37,110 nucleotides of DNA, taken from positions 94,450 through 131,559 of the forward strand of contig JAJPJQ010000022.1 of NCBI GenBank assembly GCA_021324155.1. Direction: 5' to 3'. Of this stretch, positions 8,108-14,422 are shown piece after piece. The position numbers were made by a program, and so were the translations under genes. The DNA is from Pseudomonadota bacterium. Lineage in GTDB: Bacteria > Desulfobacterota > Binatia > UBA9968. The notes beneath the pieces were generated by a model. It saw only the letters and a list, made by a program, of their open reading frames with translations, was not told the origin of the DNA and ran no database searches. Each line of letters starts with the position of its first letter. Within the stretch, counting starts at the first letter, position 1.

Positions 8108-8905
8108 ATGTCGGCAAGCAAGGGAAAAGATTACACGGGGAAGAAACTGAGCCAGAAAGAAGCGGAGGCGGTGGTCGCGGAGCTTAAGGAATTTCTCATG
8201 GGCATCTCGGACAAATGGCTCTTCAAAGGCCGCTACCACACCGAGCTCGCCAAAGGCACGCTGCCGATGGAGGCGATCAAGGTCTTCTGGCAGAACTGGT
8301 ACGGCTTTGTCGCCGAGATCAACAACTTCCACGGCGTCGCCTACCAGCGTCACCTGCCGTTCTTCAAGCGCCACCCGGAATTGCAGAAGCATTTCGCCAA
8401 CCATGTGGCCGACGAGATGATCCATCCGACGCCGCCCGGCCATATCCGCATCGTGCTCGAGCAGGGGCGGAACTTCGGCCTGACCGACGACGAGATGATC
8501 GAGTACGAGATGCTGCCGGAGTGCCGCGCTTTTCTCGAATACTACCGCGGCGTGCTCTACGAGGGCACGATGGTCGAGTGGTGGGCGTCGTTCTGCGTCG
8601 AAGAGGCGGTCGGACACTGGGCGAAATTCTTCGGCAAGGCGCTGCGGCAAGCTTATAAGATCCCCGAGGAGAAGATCGTCTATTTCCGCGTCCACGCGCA
8701 AGCCGATCTCGAAGAACACGACGGCGTGATGGCGCACGCGGGACTGGATTGGATGGTTTTGCAGAAGCTGCTCGAGGAAGGCAAAGCCGAGACGCGCCCG
8801 GGCTTCAGCCTGGAATATTGTCTTCGCGCCGGCACGGCCTATTTCGCGTGGTTCTTCGAGGGCGTCTACCAGGCCGTCAAAAAAGAAGGGCTCTACAAAG
8901 CCTGA
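8108..8905 (+). CDS. PqqC/TenA-like (heme-oxygenase-fold, putative diiron) protein, copy 1
   Basis: The 265-residue all-helical protein belongs to the TENA/THI-4/PqqC superfamily, annotated elsewhere as iron-containing redox enzyme family. Candidate metal ligands follow the family pattern: E103 in ADEMIHPTPPGH with H106 or H112, E165/E166 in CVEEAVGHW, and H196, D200 and H204 in HAQADLEEH. Members include PqqC (cofactor-free oxidase) and heme-oxygenase-like diiron oxidases. AAGGAG precedes the start, and its stop overlaps the next start (TGATG). Neighbours are an FAD oxidase and a methyltransferase, suggesting a small-molecule tailoring pathway. A paralogue lies at 36009-36791. The family is sure; the reaction is unknown, and a TenA thiaminase role is unlikely without thiamine genes nearby. 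Confidence 0.82.
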   Translation: MSASKGKDYTGKKLSQKEAEAVVAELKEFLMGISDKWLFKGRYHTELAKGTLPMEAIKVFWQNWYGFVAEINNFHGVAYQRHLPFFKRHPELQKHFANHVADEMIHPTPPGHIRIVLEQGRNFGLTDDEMIEYEMLPECRAFLEYYRGVLYEGTMVEWWASFCVEEAVGHWAKFFGKALRQAYKIPEEKIVYFRVHAQADLEEHDGVMAHAGLDWMVLQKLLEEGKAETRPGFSLEYCLRAGTAYFAWFFEGVYQAVKKEGLYKA

Positions 8906-9933
8906 TGAGCCAGCCGGAAGCGAAAGAAGGCCTGTCGCCGCGCCCGCTGATGCGCATGCTGGGCGATTTCGGCAACAGCCAAATTCTCAACGCCTCGCTC
9001 GAATACGACTTCTTCACGCATATTCACAACGGACTGCATACGTCCGAAGAAATCGCCCGCACGGCGGCGACCGACCCGCGCGCGACGCGCATCGTGCTCG
9101 ACGGGCTGATCGCGCTCGCGCTCCTCGAAAAGCGCCAGGGAAAATATTTCCTGACGCCGACGAGCGAGGCGTTTCTCGTGCGCGGAAAGCCCGGCTATAT
9201 GGGCGACTTTCGCCACGTCGCGCTCGCGCTCTGGGACGGCATGGGACAACTCAAGCAAACGCTCAAGACCGGCAAGCCGCTGAGCCGTATGGATACAGTG
9301 ACCGAGCTCGAAGTATGGGAGAAGCTCGTGCTCGGCATCATCCCGGTCGCGCAGCCGGTCGCGAAGGCGCTGTGCGATGTTCTGGGAATCGGCACGCAGC
9401 GCAAAGGCATGCGCGTGCTCGACATCGCCGGCGGGTCGAGCATCTTCGGCATGACGATTGTCGCGCGCGACCCGAGCGCGCAGGTGACACAGCTCGACTG
9501 GCCGAACGTCAACGAGGTCGCGAAGAAGCTCAACCGCGAGCGCGGCCTCGAAGGAAAAATTCGCTTCCTCGACGGCGAGTTCCGCACGGCGAAGATCGAA
9601 GAGAATTTTTACGATCTCGCGATCGCGAGCAACTTCTGCCGCTTCGAGTCGCAGGAGGGAAATCAGGAATTATTCCAAGCCGCTTTCAAGGCGTTGCGAT
9701 CGGGCGGTTTCCTGGCGATCAACGATTTTCTCCCCGACGAGGAGCGCACCGGCCCGACCTTTCCGCTGCGCTTCTCCGTCTATACGCTCACGCACACGCC
9801 CGGCGGCGAGTGCTGGACGCTCTCGCAATACACCGACTGGCTCAAAAAAACCGGCTTCGCCACGGTCGAAAGCCATGCAGATTTCCCGAGCACGATGCCC
9901 GGAACGCATCTGATTCTCGCGGGAAAAAAGTGA
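8905..9933 (+). CDS. SAM-dependent O-methyltransferase-like protein (winged-helix dimerisation type)
   Basis: The 342-residue protein has an N-terminal winged-helix dimerisation domain (about 10-90, with TSEEIARTAATDPRATRIVLDGL) and a Rossmann methyltransferase domain. Motif I is VLDIAGGSS at 171-179 with an acidic residue at the next strand end (QLDWPNV, D198). This is the plant-caffeate-OMT/BchU/acetylserotonin-type family, which methylates oxygens of aromatic or polyketide-like substrates. The start ATG shares its A with the stop of the upstream gene; the frame is open further upstream, but that part translates the PqqC-like gene in a wrong frame. Its 3' end overlaps the next GTG start. 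The context suggests tailoring of the product of the preceding oxidases. Confidence 0.85.
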   Translation: MSQPEAKEGLSPRPLMRMLGDFGNSQILNASLEYDFFTHIHNGLHTSEEIARTAATDPRATRIVLDGLIALALLEKRQGKYFLTPTSEAFLVRGKPGYMGDFRHVALALWDGMGQLKQTLKTGKPLSRMDTVTELEVWEKLVLGIIPVAQPVAKALCDVLGIGTQRKGMRVLDIAGGSSIFGMTIVARDPSAQVTQLDWPNVNEVAKKLNRERGLEGKIRFLDGEFRTAKIEENFYDLAIASNFCRFESQEGNQELFQAAFKALRSGGFLAINDFLPDEERTGPTFPLRFSVYTLTHTPGGECWTLSQYTDWLKKTGFATVESHADFPSTMPGTHLILAGKK

Positions 9934-10388
9934 AGCGCATCTCCTCCCGAGGGACATTCCTTTATAAACGCGTCGGCCCGGTTATCTGGTTCAGTACTTT
10001 AGCAGCGACAATCTTCGGTTTACTTGTGACGCGAGGCGCCGATGCAAACGATAAGACCATCGTCGCGCCGCTTTTCATGGCAGTTATCGGCTATGTGCTC
10101 ATGAGGTTCTTCGTTTTCGATCTCGTTGATGAAGTATGGGATGCTGGAGATTATCTTATCTTCAAAGACAAGGGAGTAGAGGAGATGGTGCGGCTCGACA
10201 ATATAATGAATGTCAGCTCGTCGACGTTCATCAATCCGCCGCGCGTTACTCTCTCGCTACGGACACCGAGCAGGCTTGGCAAGAAGATTACCTTTACCCC
10301 TCCGGGGTGGATGACTCCTTTCAATGCGTTCAAGAACCCGATCGTCGACGAGCTGATACGAAGAGTGGACAGGGCGAGAAATCTTTGA
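9930..10388 (+). CDS. Small two-helix membrane protein, unknown
   Basis: The 152-residue reading starts at GTG 9930, overlapping the methyltransferase stop (GTGA). The frame is also open upstream of this, but that part is a shadow of the methyltransferase. Two membrane segments are visible at about 15-33 (VGPVIWFSTLAATIFGLLV) and 44-64, followed by a soluble beta-rich region of about 80 residues (DYLIFKDKGVEEMVRLDNIMNVSS, then PRVTLSLRTPSRLGKKITF). This layout resembles small PH-like membrane proteins, but I do not recognise the family. Its base composition and codon use (TTA, ATA, AAT codons) are less GC-rich than those of its neighbours, which may indicate separate ancestry. It ends tail-to-tail with the 86-residue gene, one base apart. 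Confidence 0.65.
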   Translation: MKRISSRGTFLYKRVGPVIWFSTLAATIFGLLVTRGADANDKTIVAPLFMAVIGYVLMRFFVFDLVDEVWDAGDYLIFKDKGVEEMVRLDNIMNVSSSTFINPPRVTLSLRTPSRLGKKITFTPPGWMTPFNAFKNPIVDELIRRVDRARNL

Positions 10389-10389
10389 C

Positions 10390-10650
10390 CTACTCCCCTC
10401 CCCTCCTCGCGCTTCGCGACATCGCCTGAGCAAACTGCTCGACGCTCAGCTTTCCCGCGACAAGCCGCTCCATGTCGGAAGTGCTCGTCGGATACTTCAC
10501 TCCGTCGAGCGCAAGCTCCCAATGAAGAACGTCCTTAAGCGATTCCGCCGGCGCTTTGTCGCCGCCGGCGGTGAATTCGCGGCCGCGGACGAAGCCGCGC
10601 GCCGTCGCGCGATGCGCGCGGCACCATGCGTGGATATCGTCGATCGTCAC
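10390..10650 (-). CDS. Conserved-looking 86-residue protein, unknown
   Basis: The frame starts at GTG 10650, two bases after the TAG of the cupin gene, a spacing typical of translational coupling. The sequence (start VTIDDIHAWCRAHRATARGF, later SLKDVLHWELALDGVKYPTS and MERLVAGKLSVEQFAQAMS) is soluble, helical and evenly composed, with no signal peptide or metal motif. I do not recognise a family. Its place as third gene after an M24-type protein and a cupin suggests a role in the same small pathway. Confidence 0.6.
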   Translation of the reverse strand: MTIDDIHAWCRAHRATARGFVRGREFTAGGDKAPAESLKDVLHWELALDGVKYPTSTSDMERLVAGKLSVEQFAQAMSRSARRGGE

Positions 10651-10652
10651 GA

Positions 10653-11075
10653 CTATTCGCTCAAGCGGCCGAGGAGATGTTCCTTTAGGCCGGTATCGAT
10701 GCCGTAGACGACTTTGCCCTTCTTCGGCTTCGGGTTCGCCTCGGTGCTCACCTGGTACAGAATCAGCCGGCCGCTGCCGGTGTTGTTGAGCTGGTAAAAA
10801 TATCCGGCGGGAATGTGCACGCCCTGGTGCTGCGTCAGCGTGTGCTCTTCGCCGTCCTTGAGCCCCTTGATCGTCGCCTCGCCTTCGACGACGAAAAAGG
10901 TGTGGTCCGAGCCCGGATGGCAGTGCATCTCGTCGTTCACGCCCGGCTCGTAACAGTTGAGCGCGATGTGGCAGCGCTCCGTGCCCGAGACGCGGACGTA
11001 GTTCCGCCCGTTGGGCTTATCCCAACGCGCCTCTTCGACGGCATCGAGGGTTCGGATGGCGGTTAACTTGTCCAT
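10653..11075 (-). CDS. Single-domain cupin protein
   Basis: The 140-residue protein has one beta-barrel. Motif 1 is H51-x-H53-x4-H58 (MHCHPGSDHTFFVVEGEA). Motif 2, around 86-100 (GVHIPAGYFYQLNNTG), has Tyr where many cupins have the last His. Metal binding is therefore plausible but the set is not fully canonical. ATG 11075 is chosen because GGGAGGAA lies 5 nt upstream; a TTG seven codons earlier overlaps that site. It is the middle gene of the M24 - cupin - 86-residue operon. Such cupins often act as small dioxygenases, isomerases or ligand sensors; nothing here decides between these. Confidence 0.82.
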   Translation of the reverse strand: MDKLTAIRTLDAVEEARWDKPNGRNYVRVSGTERCHIALNCYEPGVNDEMHCHPGSDHTFFVVEGEATIKGLKDGEEHTLTQHQGVHIPAGYFYQLNNTGSGRLILYQVSTEANPKPKKGKVVYGIDTGLKEHLLGRLSE

Positions 11076-11100
11076 GGTCGTTCCTCCCGTCCTCAATATC

Positions 11101-12327
11101 TTACATAATCTCCGGAAACGTAAACTTCCGCTTCCCCAGCCGCCGCGCGCCTTTCGCCTCGATCACGACGGTGTCGCCGCAGCGGATGGAATCCGGCGCG
11201 TCGGAAACCATTGCGCCGGGCTTCAAGACCATCACATTGCCCTCGACCAGCGGGATGTCGAGATGCATTGTGTACTGCGCCGTCGTGTAGCCGACGTCCG
11301 CCTCGCCGGTCACCTGCGGGCGGTCTTCGCCGATGCCGCGGCCGTGGAGCAGCATACCCTTTGGGATGCAGCCGGCTTCGCGCACGCGCTGCTGATAATG
11401 CGCGATCACCTGGCGGTACGTAACGCCCGGCTTCATGTAGGCGACCAGGTCTTCGAATATTTGAACGCTCACGTCGAAGGCGCGCTTCAAGTCGGGCGCG
11501 ATTTTTCCCAGGCATGCCGCCTGGATCGTCTGCGCGATATACCCGCCGTACTTCGCCTCGAGCTCGGTATTAATCATGTCGCCGGCCTCTAACTTACGAT
11601 GCGGCGAGATGCGGCACGCCCACGGGACGCCCTTCCCGGCGCCCCAGTGCGTCATCGACGGGTAGTCGCCGCCGTTGGCGATGATCGTGCGCCAGATCTC
11701 CGCGACGACTTCGTTCTCCATGACGCCGACGCGCGCCTTGCCGAGGATCGCCTCGACGACTTTGTCGAGAATGCCGGCGGCGCGCTCGATCCAGGCAACC
11801 TCCTCCTTGCCTTTAACCGAGCGCGCGTCCTGCAATAGCTCGGTCGCGTTCTCGAACGAAGCCGCGGGAAAAGCTTTTTTCGCTTTCTCCAGCATGCCGG
11901 TGACGACCGTGCCCTCCGGCGCGCGCAGGAGACCCGAAAGGCCGCTCACGCCGATGCGCGCGCGGTCTAGTTTGAGTTCCTTCATGCGCTCGATCACTGG
12001 GTCGGCCCAAGTGCGGCGCGTCTGGCGGATGTCTTTGACCCAATCCTGCGCGATGGACCACCATTCGACCTCGTTGCCGCCGCGAACGAATGCCGTGACA
12101 TCGCCCGACATTGGAAAGACGACGGCGACCTCGGTCTGATGGCCACCGATGTGCGTGAGATACCGGATATCGGCCTGAAATTGGTCCCAGTGGCTCTGAT
12201 TGGGAAATCCGATAATGGCGTCGAGACCGGCGGCTTGCATGAATTCCCGCACGCGACCCCACCGCCGCTCGCGCTCCGCCGCGCTGAATTTGGGCAGGCC
12301 GAAGCCTCGCTCACCGCTGTTGATCAT
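11101..12327 (-). CDS. M24-family (creatinase/aminopeptidase P fold) protein lacking metal ligands
   Basis: The 408-residue protein has the creatinase N-domain (about 15-165) and the pita-bread M24 domain (about 175-390). Aligned with the intact paralogue at 19156-20292, the two metal Asp are Glu255 and Gln266 (GDMINTELEAKYGGYIAQT), the His is kept (LLHGRGIG), and the two C-terminal Glu positions are Lys (VMVLKPGAM) and Gly. Four of five ligands are thus gone. It is probably not a metallopeptidase and may act like metal-free creatinase or be a binding protein. ATG 12327 has an AAGGGGG site. It leads a three-gene operon with a cupin and an 86-residue protein. Confidence 0.85.
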   Translation of the reverse strand: MINSGERGFGLPKFSAAERERRWGRVREFMQAAGLDAIIGFPNQSHWDQFQADIRYLTHIGGHQTEVAVVFPMSGDVTAFVRGGNEVEWWSIAQDWVKDIRQTRRTWADPVIERMKELKLDRARIGVSGLSGLLRAPEGTVVTGMLEKAKKAFPAASFENATELLQDARSVKGKEEVAWIERAAGILDKVVEAILGKARVGVMENEVVAEIWRTIIANGGDYPSMTHWGAGKGVPWACRISPHRKLEAGDMINTELEAKYGGYIAQTIQAACLGKIAPDLKRAFDVSVQIFEDLVAYMKPGVTYRQVIAHYQQRVREAGCIPKGMLLHGRGIGEDRPQVTGEADVGYTTAQYTMHLDIPLVEGNVMVLKPGAMVSDAPDSIRCGDTVVIEAKGARRLGKRKFTFPEIM

Positions 12328-12498
12328 GGATTACCCCCTTGAATCCTCCGCTACCCTTTATAAGCTTGCTCAGCGGCGGCGTTCAAGGCCGGTGGAAAAA
12401 TCGGCGGTGGAATGATAAGGAGAGTCTAACGCCTTGTTGAGTCCTTCGCAGACTTTCCCGTCAGCGCGTTTCCGGTCCTGCCGAATAGGGATAACGTC

Positions 12499-13893
12499 GT
12501 GAAATATCTCGCGATTTGTGAGGACGACCTGCTTTTTCAGTTTATGCGGAAGCTTGCGACGAAGCGCAGCGAGGTCCTCTTCATCGTAGAGGATCTCGAC
12601 GCGGCGAGGCGTATCCGCCGCCGGGGCGGCAGCAGCCAGGCCGGCCCCCTCGACAGCGAAACCACCTACCAGAAGGCGCACCTGGAGCGGGCCGATCAGG
12701 TGATTCTCTTCGTCCGCGATACCGAGCTTTGGGAGCGGGTCTACACTCAAATCCGCAGCCTGCGACCGGATACGTCCATCCTGTCGCTCGCCTCGGGCAA
12801 AAAATCCATCGGCGGCCATAAAGACAAGCTCCTGAGCCAGCTTCCGCTGGAGGACATTTTCGAAGAATTCTGCGCGCCGCAGCTCCTCGATACCGTCAAC
12901 CGGCGGCGCGTCGAAATGATCCGCGGGCTGTTTCGCGAGAAGGATAAAATTAACATTTTGCTGCAGCACGATCCCGATCCGGACGCGATCGGCAGCGCGC
13001 TCGCGCTGCGCGAGCTTCTGGGACGAAACCGCGCGACCACGCCGATCGTCACCTTCGGCGAGGTCACCCGGCCGGAGAATCTCGCGATGATCCGCCTGCT
13101 CGAAATCCAGATCGAGCGGGTGAACCCCGCCGATCTCCACGGCGACGGCGCCAAGCTCGCGCTCGTCGACGTGCAGCCGCCGTACTTCGAGCAGCCGCTC
13201 GGGCGCGTCGATCTCGTCGTCGACCATCATCCCAAGCGGGCGCCGTTCACCGCGCGCTTCGCCGACCTCCGCACCGATTACGGCGCGACGTCGACCATCT
13301 TCACCGACTATCTCCGCGCCGCCGGCATGGAGCCTTCGCAGCGCCTCGCCACGGCGCTGCTCTACGGGATCAAGACCGACACGCTTTTTCTCGAGCGCGG
13401 CAGCCATATGATCGACGTCGAGGCGTTCAGCTTTCTTTACCCCTTCGCCAACCGCGCGCTTATCGCCAAGATGGAGCGGCCGGCGCTGCCGCGCGAGGAC
13501 CTGGAGGCGCTCGGCCGCGCGCTCAGCCGCCTGCAGCTCGAGGACGGCGTCGCTGTGATTCACATGGGCGAGGTCAAGCGCGAAGATGTTATCCCGCAGA
13601 TGGCGGAGTTCTCGCTTCAGATCGAAGGCGTCGAGTGGGGCATCGTCTCCGGGCTTTCGGACAATCGCGTCGTCATCTCGGCGCGCAATGTCGGATACGT
13701 AAAGAGCGCCGGCGATATCATGAAACGCCTCTACGACGACATCGGCAGCGCCGGCGGCCACCGCGCAATGGCGAAGGCGGTCATTCCGGTCGCCCGCTTC
13801 AAGGAGAAATTCGGCGAGGTCAGCGAGAAGGCGATCCGCGACGCGATCGTGCCGCTGATCACGCAGCGCGAAGACGAGAACGGCCGTGGCTGA
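12499..13893 (+). CDS. DHH-family phosphoesterase with N-terminal RCK/TrkA-N-like domain
   Basis: The 464-residue protein joins two modules. Residues 1-125 look like a TrkA-N/RCK nucleotide-binding domain (MKYLAICEDDLLFQFMRKL, DQVILFVRDTELWERVYTQIR). Residues 150-430 are a DHH/DHHA1 phosphoesterase: HDPDPDAIGSAL (157-168), D224, VDHH (241-244), YGATSTIFTDYL, GIKTDT with D294, and GGH (419-421). All Mn-binding and DHHA1 substrate positions appear intact, as in NrnA-type nanoRNase/pAp phosphatases or c-di-AMP phosphodiesterases. It starts at GTG 12499 and overlaps archease by 8 nt. The link with archease and RtcB suggests a job in RNA-end or nucleotide metabolism; the substrate is open. Confidence 0.88.
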   Translation: MKYLAICEDDLLFQFMRKLATKRSEVLFIVEDLDAARRIRRRGGSSQAGPLDSETTYQKAHLERADQVILFVRDTELWERVYTQIRSLRPDTSILSLASGKKSIGGHKDKLLSQLPLEDIFEEFCAPQLLDTVNRRRVEMIRGLFREKDKINILLQHDPDPDAIGSALALRELLGRNRATTPIVTFGEVTRPENLAMIRLLEIQIERVNPADLHGDGAKLALVDVQPPYFEQPLGRVDLVVDHHPKRAPFTARFADLRTDYGATSTIFTDYLRAAGMEPSQRLATALLYGIKTDTLFLERGSHMIDVEAFSFLYPFANRALIAKMERPALPREDLEALGRALSRLQLEDGVAVIHMGEVKREDVIPQMAEFSLQIEGVEWGIVSGLSDNRVVISARNVGYVKSAGDIMKRLYDDIGSAGGHRAMAKAVIPVARFKEKFGEVSEKAIRDAIVPLITQREDENGRG

Positions 13894-14314
13894 GCCGCGA
13901 CGCGGCTTCCGCGAGATCGATCATACCGCCGACGTCGGCATCGAAGCCGAGGGCGCGACGCCCGCGGAGCTCTTCGCCGCCGCTGCGCAAGGATTTTATT
14001 CATTGATCGCCGATCCTGCCGGCGTCGCGGCGAAGGAAGAAATTTCCGTCGCCGCGTCCGCTTCCGGCTGGGATGAGCTGCTTCAGGCGTGGCTCTCCGA
14101 ACTGCTCGCGGAGTTCAATCTGCGCGGCTTTGTCGGAAAAGACTGCGCCATCACCCGCATTGAAGCCGCGCGCGTGCATGGTACAGTCAAAGGAGAGCCG
14201 CTCGATCTAACGCGCCATCGCTTTCATACCGAGATCAAGGCCGTCACCTATCACGAGTTGAAGGTCTGGCAGGAAGGCGGCGCCTGGCGCGCGCGCGTGA
14301 TCTTTGACGTATAG
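13886..14314 (+). CDS. Archease, RtcB activator
   Basis: The 142-residue protein carries the archease signatures: FREIDHTADVGIEAEG at the N-terminus (metal-site His/Asp), an aromatic helix (AELFAAAAQGFYSLIAD), and EIKAVTYHELKVWQEG near the C-terminus ending in FDV. Archease helps RtcB form the ligase-guanylate intermediate and turn over. Start GTG 13886 overlaps the DHH gene (GTGGCTGA). rtcB follows after a 108-nt gap filled by a palindromic repeat. The pairing agrees with the known functional partnership. Confidence 0.93.
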   Translation: MAEPRRGFREIDHTADVGIEAEGATPAELFAAAAQGFYSLIADPAGVAAKEEISVAASASGWDELLQAWLSELLAEFNLRGFVGKDCAITRIEAARVHGTVKGEPLDLTRHRFHTEIKAVTYHELKVWQEGGAWRARVIFDV

Positions 14315-14331
14315 ATTCAAATGCATGCGGA

Positions 14332-14404
14332 GCCTTCGACAGCCCCAGGGCGAACGGGATAAGAACTCGATCCTCTATGTGTTCGTGCTGAGCTTGTCGA
14401 AGCA
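14332..14404. repeat. Palindromic dispersed-type repeat between archease and rtcB
   Basis: The left arm at 14333-14356 (CCTTCGACAGCCCCAGG, then GCGAACG) and right arm at 14381-14404 (GTTCGTGCTGAGCTTGTCG, then AAGCA) are imperfect inverse complements. The words CTTCGACAAGCTCAG and GAACG are typical of short palindromes scattered between genes in many bacterial genomes. It separates two functionally linked genes and may have been inserted into a former tight operon. Confidence 0.75.
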
Positions 14405-14422
14405 GTCTTTGACTTAACTGAC

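Noticed and set aside
8749-8904. Extended N-terminus of the methyltransferase
   Set aside because: This part overlaps the PqqC/TenA-like coding sequence in another frame and has shadow composition; ATG 8905 overlaps the previous stop as in coupled genes.
8108-8905. Thiaminase TenA or PQQ synthesis gene pqqC
   Set aside because: There are no thiamine or other pqq genes nearby, and the ligand motif HxxxDxxxH is not that of TenA.
12370-13761. 463-codon open frame antisense to the DHH gene
   Set aside because: It is a compositional shadow without recognisable motifs; the plus strand encodes a complete DHH/DHHA1 protein.
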